Assembly: GCA_036278935.1 (NCBI GenBank)
Contig: DASUKA010000170.1
Span: 1-22,069 of the forward strand
Length of the DNA: 22,069 bases
Reading direction: 5' to 3'
DNA from: DASSNR01 sp036278935
Lineage (GTDB): Bacteria > Gemmatimonadota > Gemmatimonadetes > Gemmatimonadales > Gemmatimonadaceae
The translations under genes and the position numbers were made by a program. Under the pieces are notes generated by a model. That model did no database searches. It saw only the letters and a program-made list of their open reading frames with translations, and was not told where the DNA came from. Within the stretch, counting starts at the first letter, position 1, and every line of letters begins with the position of its first letter. Shown here piece by piece: positions 15,302 through 22,069 of the stretch.

Positions 15302-16291
15302 GTGCAGTCTGATTCTTCCCGTGGCATCGATTCCTCACGTCGCCGGCTGTTGCACGCTGCCGGCCTGTCCATCGCGGCAGTTGCGCTGGGCGGCATGAGA
15401 AACGTCGCGGCTGCGCTGCCCGAGATGCCGAGCAGCACACCATCACCAGAGCGCTCGAGGCTGATCCTGTTGGGCACCGCCGGCGGACCGACGCCCAAGG
15501 TCGCTCGCTCGGCACCCGCGAGCGCGATCGTGGTCGGCCACGACATCTACGTCATCGACTGCGGCAACGGCGTCGCGCGGCAGATGGTGAAGGCCGGGCT
15601 GGACCTCGGCCGCATCCGTGACGTGTTCATCACCCATCAGCACTCCGATCACAACGCCGATTACGGCAATCTCCTGTTACTGGCGTGGGAAACCGATCTC
15701 GTCACGCCGGTGAATACGTACGGCCCGCCGCCATTGCAGCGGATGACGGAACTGTTTCTGGAGATGGATGCCTACGACATCCATATCCGCGAAACCGATG
15801 AGGGACGTCCGTCGTTCGCGCCACTGATCGTGCCGCACGAGATCACGCACGGCGGCCCGGTGATGCACGACGACAACGTCAGGGTGACCGCGGCGCTGGT
15901 GCAGCATCCGCCGGTCGTGCCCGCCTTCGCGTACCGCTTCGACTGCCCCGACCGTTCGATCGTCTTCTCGGGCGACACGAGGCCCAGTGAAACACTGGTC
16001 GAACTGGCGCACGGCGCCGACATCCTGGTGCACGAGGTGATCGATCTCGCCGCGATCGATCGGGTGATCAAGGACGAATCCACTGCGACGCGCCTGCGCG
16101 CGCACCTCGAGGCCGCGCACACCTCCATGACGCAGGTCGGCCAGATCGCGACGAAGGCCGGCGTGAAGACGCTGGTGCTGAACCACTTCGTGCCCGGCGC
16201 GCCGCCGGTTCCCGACAAAGTCTGGTACGACGCGGTCAAACCGCACTTCAAGGGCCGGCTGGTCATCGGGCGCGACCTGATGCAGCTGTGA
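15302..16291 (+). CDS. Tat-exported metallo-beta-lactamase-fold hydrolase (arylsulfatase/RNase Z-like)
   Basis: A 329-residue MBL-fold protein. The N-terminus SSRRRLLHAAGLSIAAVALGG has the twin-arginine signal pattern (RR plus hydrophobic stretch), so export in folded form is likely. The metal-binding motif HQHSDH (His112, His114, Asp116, His117), later a His in LVQHPPVV, Asp in FSGDTRPS and the final LNHFVPG give a full dinuclear zinc site. The SGDT...LVHEV pattern is that of the AtsA/ELAC (RNase Z-like) branch. An ATG at 15296 is possible, but GGAG at 15292 touches it; GTG at 15302 has the correct 6-nt spacing and is preferred. The substrate is unknown; similar exported proteins are annotated as hydrolases of sulfate, phosphate or lactone esters. 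Confidence 0.88.
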   Translation: MQSDSSRGIDSSRRRLLHAAGLSIAAVALGGMRNVAAALPEMPSSTPSPERSRLILLGTAGGPTPKVARSAPASAIVVGHDIYVIDCGNGVARQMVKAGLDLGRIRDVFITHQHSDHNADYGNLLLLAWETDLVTPVNTYGPPPLQRMTELFLEMDAYDIHIRETDEGRPSFAPLIVPHEITHGGPVMHDDNVRVTAALVQHPPVVPAFAYRFDCPDRSIVFSGDTRPSETLVELAHGADILVHEVIDLAAIDRVIKDESTATRLRAHLEAAHTSMTQVGQIATKAGVKTLVLNHFVPGAPPVPDKVWYDAVKPHFKGRLVIGRDLMQL

Positions 16292-16546
16292 AATCGCGCT
16301 CGGCACCATCCCGCGCGGAAGGCGGCGCCTTGGTGTGCGCTTTCACTTTCCCCGGTCTGCCGAACAAGGTTCTGGCGATCCTGGTGAAGAACAGGAGTGC
16401 GCCGGCGCTTCTCCGGGTGCCGATCGGGATGCTGCCGCCGGCAGACCTGTTGGTGTACGAGACGTAACACCGTCTCGCGCCCCATAGCGACCGCCCTTCC
16501 GCGTGCCCGCCCCGGCCGTGTGAGGGGCTCCTCGGCTCGCCCGGGC

Positions 16547-16582
16547 TTGACACCGCACCGTATTCGTAACATTATAAGTTAC
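16547..16582 (+). promoter_or_regulatory. Strong promoter with overlapping operator, apparently leaderless, for the Rrf2 gene
   Basis: Perfect -35 TTGACA (16547-16552), 17-nt spacer, -10 CATTAT (16570-16575). A perfect inverted repeat GTAAC-N7-GTTAC (16566-16570 and 16578-16582) spans the -10 and ends directly before the ATG at 16583. The expected transcription start is at or within about 2 nt of the A of ATG, and no ribosome site is visible, so the mRNA is probably leaderless. The palindrome is where an autorepressing Rrf2 dimer would bind. The rest of 16292-16546 holds no gene I can support. Confidence 0.65.
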
Positions 16583-17038
16583 ATGAAACGAAGCCGCCGT
16601 CTTTCCGTCGCACTCCATGTGCTCGTGCACCTCGCAGATCGGCGCAAGACCGTCCGGACCTCGGAGGATCTCGCGCGCTGCGCGAGAACGAACCCCGTCG
16701 TGATTCGGCGCACGCTGGCTGGGCTGCGGGATGCGGGCTTCGTCAGCAGCGCGGCGGGGGCCGGCGGCGGCTGGAGCCTCGCGCGCGATCCGGCCGCTAT
16801 CTCGCTCGGAGAGGTATGCAGAGCTCTCGGGGAGCGGCTGTTGTTCGCGGTCGATCTCGCCGCACCATCCGGCTGCGTGGTGCAGGCGGCCGTTACGGGG
16901 GTGCTGGACAACTTCCTGGTCGATGCGGAAGCGTTGCTGCTGAAGCGACTCGATCGGGTTTCCATCGCGGACATCGCGTCACAGCTACACGGTGGGTCGC
17001 GCTCTGACGTGAACCGGAGGGATGATCATGTTCGATGA
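16583..17038 (+). CDS. Rrf2 family transcriptional regulator
   Basis: A 151-residue Rrf2-type winged-helix regulator. The pattern is SRRLSVALHVLVHLA, then the recognition helix region with TNPVVIRRTLAGLRDAGFV, the glycine-rich wing AGAGGGWSLARDP, and SLGEVCRAL. Cys33, Cys79 and Cys98 (in SGCVVQAAV) are present, but not the three-Cys cluster that binds Fe-S in IscR or NsrR. Sensing by a redox-active Cys is therefore more likely than by an iron-sulfur cluster (inference). The ATG at 16583 sits immediately after the promoter palindrome; a longer upstream in-frame reading has no domain content. Its end overlaps the next gene by 11 bp, so the two form an operon, presumably autorepressed. Confidence 0.88.
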   Translation: MKRSRRLSVALHVLVHLADRRKTVRTSEDLARCARTNPVVIRRTLAGLRDAGFVSSAAGAGGGWSLARDPAAISLGEVCRALGERLLFAVDLAAPSGCVVQAAVTGVLDNFLVDAEALLLKRLDRVSIADIASQLHGGSRSDVNRRDDHVR

Positions 17039-17954
17039 GACGTACCATGCTATCGTGATCGGAGGGAGCTTTGCGGGCCTCGCCGCCGCCATTCAGCTCG
17101 GCCGGGCGCGCCGCCGGGTCCTGGTGGTGGACGCCGGGAAGCCCAGGAACCGGTTCGCGCATTCGTCGCACGGCTTCCTTGGTCAGGACGGGCGATCCCC
17201 CGCCGAGATCCTGGACACCTTCCGCGCGCAGGTCCTCGCGTACCCGACGGTCCGCTTCGAATCGGGGGAGGTCGTCGACGCCTACAGGGGTGGAGACGAC
17301 GATTTCACCGTGACCCTGGCATCGGGTGACAACCTTCGCTCACAGCGCCTCATCCTCGCCACCGGCGTGGTGGACGAGCTGCCGTCGATTCCCGGGCTTC
17401 AGGAGCGGTGGGGGGTCACTGTCGCGCACTGCCCGTACTGCCACGGCTACGAAGTGAGAGATCGTCGGCTTGGCGTGCTGGCAGGCAGCGAGATGGCGAT
17501 ACAGCACGCGGTGCTGGTGCGAGACTGGAGCGCGGACGTGACCATATTCACGAACGGCGCCTTCGAGCCCGACGCCGACCAGCGTTCGGCACTCGCCGCG
17601 CGTGGCATTCGGGTGGAGGAGCGGGCGGTCGAGGCGCTGGTGGGCACCGTTCCCGAGCTGGCCGGCGTTCGCTTGCGCGACGGCAACGTCGTCGAGATCG
17701 ACGCCCTGTTCACCAGCACACGCACTCGTATGTCGAGTCCGCTCGCGGAGCGACTCGGCTGCGCGTTCGACGAAGGGCCGTTCGGCCCGGTCGTGCGGAC
17801 GGACGCGCGCAAGGAGACGACGGTGACGGGAGTATACTGCGCGGGCGATGCGGCACGCACTCCGCACAACACCACCTGGGCGGCCGCGGATGGCGCGACG
17901 GCGGGGGTGATGGCGCACCAGTCGCTCGTTTTCGCTCCCGCCTTCGCGCGATAG
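17028..17954 (+). CDS. Thioredoxin-reductase-like FAD-dependent oxidoreductase (CPYCHGYE type)
   Basis: A 308-residue flavoprotein. The FAD-binding motif GGSFAGLAAA is at 12-21, ILATG at 109-113, the redox pair CPYC (Cys135, Cys138) in CPYCHGYE, and the FAD-end motif GVYCAGDAA near the C-terminus. The second nucleotide-binding motif, GxGxxA in true thioredoxin reductases, is degenerate here (GVLAGSEMAIQHA). The CPxCHGYE form is shared with GliT/HlmI-type dithiol oxidases, which lack NADPH use and pass electrons to oxygen. The protein may be a dithiol oxidase or low-molecular-weight disulfide handler rather than a TrxB (inference). The start at 17028 is preferred to ATG 17022 because GGAGG (17016-17020) is 7 nt away rather than 1. 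Co-operonic with the Rrf2 regulator. Confidence 0.87.
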   Translation: MFDETYHAIVIGGSFAGLAAAIQLGRARRRVLVVDAGKPRNRFAHSSHGFLGQDGRSPAEILDTFRAQVLAYPTVRFESGEVVDAYRGGDDDFTVTLASGDNLRSQRLILATGVVDELPSIPGLQERWGVTVAHCPYCHGYEVRDRRLGVLAGSEMAIQHAVLVRDWSADVTIFTNGAFEPDADQRSALAARGIRVEERAVEALVGTVPELAGVRLRDGNVVEIDALFTSTRTRMSSPLAERLGCAFDEGPFGPVVRTDARKETTVTGVYCAGDAARTPHNTTWAAADGATAGVMAHQSLVFAPAFAR

Positions 17955-17982
17955 GCCGAGGAGAGCCACCTCTTCTATCGGC
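17955..17982 (+). terminator. Hairpin directly after the oxidoreductase stop
   Basis: GCCGA and GGAGAG pair with CUCUUC and UCGGC (11 pairs including one G-U, a 2-nt bulge and a 4-nt CCAC loop). The stem begins at the base after the stop codon. There is no long U-run behind it, so it may be a weak intrinsic terminator or a 3'-end stabiliser before the CPBP gene. Confidence 0.4.
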
Positions 17983-18075
17983 TTGCCTCCGCTCACCGCG
18001 GGTCACCGCACGCGAAACAACAACGCTCGCCCACCGTAGGGATCGCGCACTCGACCGTCTTCGGAGCGGACCGGC

Positions 18076-18912
18076 ATGAGCGCCATCGGCACGTTCCTCA
18101 TCCTGACGTTCGCCGTTACATGGGCGCTGTGGGCGGTGGTGCTCCGCGTGGCGAGCGCCGCCCCGGCGCCGTCGCATATTCCACCGCTGCTCGCCCTCGG
18201 CGGTCCGGTGTTCCTCGTCGGCGTTTTCGCGCCCGGTCTGGTCGCCGTCGCCCTCACGGCCCTCGACGAGGGACGCCCGGCCGTCGTCGCGCTGCTCCGC
18301 CGAATCGTTCGCTGGCGCGTCGGGCTCCAATTCTACGCCTTCGCGCTGCTCCTCATGCCGCTGACCAAACTTGCGGTCGCGGTGTTGTACCGAGGGCTCA
18401 CCGGCTCGTGGCCGCACTTCGGTGAGACGCATCCCCTGGTGCTGGTAGTCGCGACGGTGCTCTCGACACTCGGTCAGGCAGGCGAAGAGGTGGGGTGGCG
18501 CGGCTACCTTCTGCCGCGGCTCACCCAGCGCGCCGGCCTCGGGCTCGCGAGCCTCATCGTGGGCGGCATCTGGGCCCTCTGGCATCTGCCGCTCTTCATC
18601 ATGCCGGGCGCCGATACCAACGGCCAGTCGTTTCCGCTGTACGCGCTGCAGATAACAGCGTACTCCGTGGCGCTCGCGTGGCTCTATTGGCGCACGGGCG
18701 GCAGCCTGCTCCTGACCATGTTCATGCACGCCGCACTCAACAACATGAAAGACCTCGTGCCGTCCGGCGGCGTGCACGGGCTGGGGCCATTCACGCTCGA
18801 GGCGACACTGGTCTTCCGCTTGACGGTGCTGGTCCTGTGGATTGTGGCGGCCGTCCTCCTCGTTCGCATGCGCGGAGAACACGCACGCATCGCTCAGCCC
18901 TCGATCCTGTAG
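18076..18912 (+). CDS. CPBP family intramembrane glutamic endopeptidase
   Basis: A 278-residue multi-pass membrane protein with the full CAAX-protease/bacteriocin-processing signature. Glu137-Glu138 are in EEVGWRGYLLPRL, His170 in WALWHLPLF, and His218 and Asn222 in FMHAALNN. About eight hydrophobic segments surround these, so the active site lies within the membrane. Bacterial members cleave membrane-embedded peptides and are linked to signalling, bacteriocin immunity or maturation; no bacteriocin-like ORF is visible here. It follows the oxidoreductase gene by 121 bp on the same strand. Its last 19 bp overlap the convergent NIPSNAP-like gene. Confidence 0.9.
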   Translation: MSAIGTFLILTFAVTWALWAVVLRVASAAPAPSHIPPLLALGGPVFLVGVFAPGLVAVALTALDEGRPAVVALLRRIVRWRVGLQFYAFALLLMPLTKLAVAVLYRGLTGSWPHFGETHPLVLVVATVLSTLGQAGEEVGWRGYLLPRLTQRAGLGLASLIVGGIWALWHLPLFIMPGADTNGQSFPLYALQITAYSVALAWLYWRTGGSLLLTMFMHAALNNMKDLVPSGGVHGLGPFTLEATLVFRLTVLVLWIVAAVLLVRMRGEHARIAQPSIL

Positions 18913-19205
18913 ACCTCCCGCTTGCCGTACTCCACGAGATCGTGGTACCCCTTCATGATCTCCTCCATCTGCTTCTGCTCCTCTGTCGACCCCTGCGGCG
19001 ACGACATCATCTCCTCGAACGCCTGCAGATCCGGCACCTCCATCTCCGCCACCACCGTCCAGTATCGCTCGGCACAGAAGTCGGTCATGACGCGCATCGG
19101 TGGCATGCCGAGCTTCTCACCAGCCTTCGACATCGCGACGAACTTCTCGACCATCGGGCGTACCTTGCCCGGCTTGCAGTACATGATCTCGCGGATGAGA
19201 AACAT
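18894..19205 (-). CDS. Small NIPSNAP/Dabb-like (dimeric alpha+beta barrel) protein
   Basis: A 103-residue protein with the ferredoxin-like pattern of dimeric alpha/beta barrels: strand FLIREIMYCKPGKV, helix RPMVEKFVAMSKAG, strand MRVMTDFCAERYWTVVAEMEV, helix FEEMM...QMEEIMKGYHDLV, and final strand REVYRIEG. NIPSNAP and Dabb proteins are small cytosolic dimers of mostly unknown or stress-linked function. The start at 19205 has GGAGG 5 nt upstream; longer in-frame readings are not supported. A promoter-like pair precedes it. Its 3' end overlaps the CPBP gene by 19 bp on the opposite strand. Confidence 0.75.
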   Translation of the reverse strand: MFLIREIMYCKPGKVRPMVEKFVAMSKAGEKLGMPPMRVMTDFCAERYWTVVAEMEVPDLQAFEEMMSSPQGSTEEQKQMEEIMKGYHDLVEYGKREVYRIEG

Positions 19206-19248
19206 GGGTCCCTCCAGGTAGTGGCCGGCGTCTGATTTCCCGGTCCTG

Positions 19249-19276
19249 AATATGCGCGGGCGCGAAGGGCCGGCAA
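19249..19276 (-). promoter_or_regulatory. Promoter-like pair for the NIPSNAP-like gene
   Basis: On the minus strand TTGCCG (19271-19276; 4 of 6 to -35 consensus), a 16-nt spacer, then CATATT (19249-19254; 4 of 6 to -10). This gives a leader of about 35-40 nt that contains the GGAGG ribosome site. Moderate match only. Confidence 0.35.
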
Positions 19277-19612
19277 GAATCAGCAGCACTCGGCAGACAG
19301 TCGCGCCTACGCGAGGCTCATGCCGTTGGTTGTCATTTCACTCGCTTCTCCTCTTCCCATGGCTACCGAACCGGTCCTGTTCCCTCAGTTCGCCGTTGCC
19401 AACCTGGCCGCCGAGGGAGCAGGTGCCACTGGCGGCCCACGTCGGTTTCCGCATGGCGGCAAAGGGCATGTCCGCCCGTGAGCGCCCCCAGGCGGGCGGT
19501 GGATCAGCGGGCGCCTCGCCCGTAGCTATGTAAGTCCAGCCTCCCCCTTCCCGCGCCGGCAACCAGCCCGCACTATAGAGCGCGTCCAGTGCACCCCAAC
19601 CCCGGAGGCCCC
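19277..19612. other. Gene-free divergent spacer
   Basis: About 336 bp between the divergent NIPSNAP-like and S9 peptidase genes. It holds several short open frames (for example 40 codons from ATG 19359 on the plus strand, and a longer minus-strand frame running into the peptidase), but none has a ribosome site plus domain content. A weak -10-like TATAGA (19574-19579), with no clear -35, may serve the peptidase gene. No strong hairpin or repeat is seen. Confidence 0.5.
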
Positions 19613-21685
19613 ATGCGTGCTCTTCGACCTTGTGGTATGGCAGTGCTGCTGCTCGGCGTCGCGATCTCCTCCGGCCGCGCCCAGCAACGCGCGTCCGATC
19701 GCCTGGCGGTGGAGCAGTACCTCGATTGGGAAGACGTGCGGAGCCCACAGCTCTCACCCAGCGGAACGCAGATCCTCTACACCCGGCGCTGGGTGGACAA
19801 GATGAACGACCGGTGGGAGTCGTCCATCTGGCAGATGAATGCCGACGGCTCGCATGCGCGCGAGCTCGTGCGCGGGTCCGGCGTCCAGTGGTCGCCCGAC
19901 GGCACGCGCATCGCGTACATCGCTCGCGGTGAGCCGAGCGGCGAGCAGGTCTTCGTGCGGTGGATGGACGCGGAAGGCGGGACGACGCAGATCTCGCATC
20001 TCACCGAGTCGCCATCCAACCTCACGTGGTCGCCGGATGGCAAGTGGATCGCGTTCACGATGAACGTGCCGGTGCAGGATTCCGCCCTGCGCATCCACAT
20101 GCCCAAGCCGCCGGCGGGAGCGAAGTGGACGGCGCCGCCGAAGATCGTGACGCGGCTGAACTATCGGCGCGATCGCATCGGGTACACCGACGACGCCTAC
20201 CGCCACATCTTCGTCCTCCCCGCCAGAGGCGGCACCGCACGCCAACTCACGACGGGCAACTGGAACGACGACGCGCCGGCATGGTCGGGCGACGGGAAGT
20301 GGATCGCCTTCTCCGCGCTGCGCTTGCCCGATGCCGCGAAGCACTTCCGCCAGTCGAACATCTATGCGGCCAACGTCGCGACGGGCGACGTCACGCAACT
20401 GACGCATCGCGCCGGCACCAGCCGCAACCCGCTGTACTCTCCGGACGGCCGCCTCATCGCCTTTCTCTCCGCGGATTCGGTGGACCACTCGGCATGGGCC
20501 GAAACGAAGCTCTGGATGATGAACGCCGATGGCTCGAATCCCCACCTCGTGTCTGGAGATCTGGACCGCCCGATCTCGGGCGTCGTCTGGGCGCCTGACA
20601 ACAGCGGCATCTACTTCAACGTGGACGCCGAGGGATTGCGGAACCTCTACTTCACGACGCCGAGCGGCCATTTTCGCCCCGTGACCAGCGGGAAGCACGT
20701 GCTCACCGTCTCGAGCGTGGGGAAGAGCGGGCTGGCGGTGGCTGTTCGCTCGACGCCCGTCAAGCCGAACGACATCGTGACATTCAGCATTCCCAAGGGG
20801 GGACGGGGCACCGCATCGAGCTTCACCCAGCTCACCGACGTGAATGCCGACGTGCTCGCGGGCAAGACGCTGGGTCAGACCCAGGAGTTCTGGTACCCGT
20901 CCGGGGACGGTCTCAAGATCCAGGGATGGATCGTGACGCCGCCGAATTTCGACGCGAGCCGGAAGTATCCGCTGTTGCTCCAGATCCACGGCGGTCCGCA
21001 GGCGATGTACAACGTGGGCTTCAGCTTCGCGCGACAGGACTTCGCGGCGCACGACTACGTGGTCCTGTACGTGAATCCTCGCGGCAGCACGGGCTACGGT
21101 GAGAAGTTCACCAACGAGATCAAGGATGCGTATCCGGGAAAGGACTTCAATGACCTGATGGCCGGGGTGGACGCGGTGGTGGGGCGCGGCTACATCGATA
21201 CGAAGAACATGTTCGTGTACGGCTGCTCGGGGGGCGGGGCGCTCACGGCGTGGACCGTGGGGCACACCAGCCGCTTTGCCGCCGCCGCGGCGCTCTGCCC
21301 CGTGATCGACTGGATCAGCTTCGTGGGTGAGACGGACGGCGCGGGCTGGTACGAGAACTTCGCGCATCCGTTCTGGGAAGATCCGAGCGAGTATCTGCAG
21401 CGCTCCCCGATCATGTACGTGGGTCATGTGACCACGCCGACGCTGCTGATGACTGGTGTGCTCGATCTCCGCACGCCGATCCCGCAGATCGAGGAGTTCT
21501 ACCGTGCGCTCGAAATGCACGGCGTGCCGACGGCGATGGTCCGCATGAACCACGAGTATCATGGAACGTCGAGCACGCCGTCGAACTTCCTGCGTACGCA
21601 GCTCTACCTTCGCGCCTGGTTCGCCAGATACATGACCAAGCCGGCCGGGCCGGTCGTGACGACGACATCGTCGGGGGCGCCGTAG
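19613..21685 (+). CDS. Secreted S9 family (prolyl oligopeptidase/DPP-type) serine peptidase
   Basis: A 690-residue protein with a signal peptide (about residues 1-24, cut near GRAQ), so it is exported. Residues about 30-420 form a beta-propeller with repeated TolB-like blades (WSPDGTRIAYI, WSPDGKWIAF, WSGDGKWIAFSA, YSPDGRLIAFL). Residues about 425-680 form the alpha/beta hydrolase peptidase domain: LLQIHGGPQAMY, NPRGSTGYGEKF, nucleophile Ser539 in GCSGGG, Asp618 in GVLDLRTP and His650 in NHEYHG. These enzymes cut short peptides at the N-terminal side, often after Pro or Ala. The nucleophile elbow GCSGGG differs from the common GGSYGG. The start at 19613 has GGAGG 4 nt upstream; a GTG 24 nt earlier would spoil the signal peptide. 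Confidence 0.93.
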   Translation: MRALRPCGMAVLLLGVAISSGRAQQRASDRLAVEQYLDWEDVRSPQLSPSGTQILYTRRWVDKMNDRWESSIWQMNADGSHARELVRGSGVQWSPDGTRIAYIARGEPSGEQVFVRWMDAEGGTTQISHLTESPSNLTWSPDGKWIAFTMNVPVQDSALRIHMPKPPAGAKWTAPPKIVTRLNYRRDRIGYTDDAYRHIFVLPARGGTARQLTTGNWNDDAPAWSGDGKWIAFSALRLPDAAKHFRQSNIYAANVATGDVTQLTHRAGTSRNPLYSPDGRLIAFLSADSVDHSAWAETKLWMMNADGSNPHLVSGDLDRPISGVVWAPDNSGIYFNVDAEGLRNLYFTTPSGHFRPVTSGKHVLTVSSVGKSGLAVAVRSTPVKPNDIVTFSIPKGGRGTASSFTQLTDVNADVLAGKTLGQTQEFWYPSGDGLKIQGWIVTPPNFDASRKYPLLLQIHGGPQAMYNVGFSFARQDFAAHDYVVLYVNPRGSTGYGEKFTNEIKDAYPGKDFNDLMAGVDAVVGRGYIDTKNMFVYGCSGGGALTAWTVGHTSRFAAAAALCPVIDWISFVGETDGAGWYENFAHPFWEDPSEYLQRSPIMYVGHVTTPTLLMTGVLDLRTPIPQIEEFYRALEMHGVPTAMVRMNHEYHGTSSTPSNFLRTQLYLRAWFARYMTKPAGPVVTTTSSGAP

Positions 21686-21727
21686 GCCGACGCAGCTCCG
21701 CCGTCACCGGAGGCGTGACTGAAAACA

Positions 21728-21763
21728 GGCGCGGTGCAGCATGTCCAAGCGCTGCACCGCGCC
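21728..21763 (-). terminator. Strong hairpin terminator between convergent genes
   Basis: A perfect 13-bp stem (GGCGCGGTGCAGC at 21728-21740 with its complement at 21751-21763) and a 10-nt loop. On the minus strand the hairpin is followed two nt later by TTTT (21722-21725), so it best fits termination of the minus-strand gene ending at 21776. The stem alone may also stop readthrough from the peptidase gene. Confidence 0.7.
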
Positions 21764-21775
21764 GCGGTTCGCAAA

Positions 21776-22069
21776 TCACGGTCCCCCGATCTTCGCCGCC
21801 TGCTGGCGCGCCGCCGCCACCAGGCTGTCGGCGCGCTGGTCGGCCTCGCGCACGATCGCCGCGGCCTTGTCGTTGGCCGTCTTGCGCAGCTTGTCTGCCG
21901 CCGCCTTTGCCCCGATCTGCAGCAGTGGATTCGAGCCGGCTTTTGCCGTGAGCGAGTCGGCCTGCCGGTCGCCTTCCTTCTTCACCTTGTCCGCCAATGT
22001 CTGGGCATCCTTCCGGATGGCTGCCGCCTTCTGCTCCGCGTCCTGCACCAGCTTCGCCGCCTCGGCAGA
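21776..22069 (-). CDS. Ala/Lys/Asp-rich coiled-coil protein, C-terminal part
   Basis: The last 97 residues of a protein whose frame is open to the right window edge, so the true start is outside. The sequence is almost entirely helical and repeats an A-x-x-I-x-x-(E/D)A-D-x-x-A-D-x-L pattern (KAAAIRKDAQTLADKV, KAAAIVREADQRADSLV) on both sides of a short break (AGSNPLLQIGAKAAADKLRK). It resembles uncharacterised helical proteins of Gemmatimonadota and Bacteroidota. No enzyme motif is visible. A possible role is an extended periplasmic or cytosolic coiled coil, but no function can be assigned. Confidence 0.65.
   Translation of the reverse strand, partial: SAEAAKLVQDAEQKAAAIRKDAQTLADKVKKEGDRQADSLTAKAGSNPLLQIGAKAAADKLRKTANDKAAAIVREADQRADSLVAAARQQAAKIGGP

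Noticed and set aside
16583..17038. Rrf2 regulator as an Fe-S sensor of the IscR/NsrR type
   Set aside because: Its three Cys residues (33, 79, 98) are widely spaced and do not form the clustered Cys motif that ligates the iron-sulfur cluster.
19359..19481. 40-codon plus-strand ORF in the spacer before the S9 peptidase
   Set aside because: No ribosome site, no domain and no supporting context; parallel open frames exist in other phases.
19754..21562. 602-codon minus-strand frame opposite the S9 peptidase
   Set aside because: Antisense shadow; Arg/His-rich and without motifs, whereas the plus strand carries a complete catalytic triad.
1..22069. CRISPR array, tRNA or rRNA genes, prophage or defence island
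   Set aside because: No spaced repeat array, cloverleaf-like sequence, rRNA stretch, or phage or defence gene was recognised in the window.

Overview
The window reads as one chromosomal stretch of a GC-rich, heterotrophic Gram-negative-type bacterium. I infer a Gemmatimonadota-like or Acidobacteriota-like host from three things: an ADOP-type duplicated orphan permease, a membrane-anchored SARP/BTAD-TPR regulator, and many secreted peptidases and hydrolases with classical or lipoprotein signal peptides. This is inference from gene content; there is no rRNA or marker gene here. I see no tRNA, rRNA, CRISPR array, phage module or intact insertion sequence.

Layout. (a) 1-3000: the 3' end of a GH127-type glycosidase faces a patatin-like phospholipase. 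Behind the patatin gene lie a decayed MocR/PdxR-type regulator remnant and a slipin (SPFH/stomatin) gene without an NfeD partner. (b) 3200-4480: a small orphan lipoprotein, then a decay zone where an internally deleted IS630-family transposase runs in the same open frame into the C-terminal end of a GNAT acetyltransferase. (c) 4640-7960: an SMP-30/gluconolactonase-like gene and an alpha/beta hydrolase (probably co-transcribed; the second may start at CTG) converge on a secreted AbgB-like M20 amidohydrolase with a recognisable promoter. (d) 8035-10855: a CadC-topology SARP/BTAD-TM-TPR regulator is divergent from a conserved lipoprotein of unknown function. The spacer holds three 7-mer direct repeats with an 11-bp period upstream of a -10-like hexamer framed by a perfect palindrome. 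(e) 10860-15180: a double hairpin terminator, a promoter with a palindrome over its -10, then a DUF4173-type membrane protein overlapping (ATGA) an ADOP-family permease. (f) 15300-18912: a Tat-exported metallo-beta-lactamase-fold hydrolase, then an Rrf2 regulator with a strong, apparently leaderless promoter. The Rrf2 gene overlaps a thioredoxin-reductase-like flavoprotein of the CPYCHGYE type, and a CPBP membrane protease follows. (g) 18894-22069: a NIPSNAP/Dabb-like small protein (3' end overlapping the protease gene), a secreted S9 prolyl oligopeptidase-type peptidase, a strong hairpin terminator, and the end of an Ala/Lys-rich coiled-coil protein.

Two modules look most like self-contained regulatory systems. 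The first is the membrane-spanning SARP/TPR regulator with its divergent lipoprotein. The second is the Rrf2 / CPYCHGYE-flavoprotein operon with an operator over its -10 box. No single locus is clearly a wholly new system; the first module is the best candidate for something undescribed.
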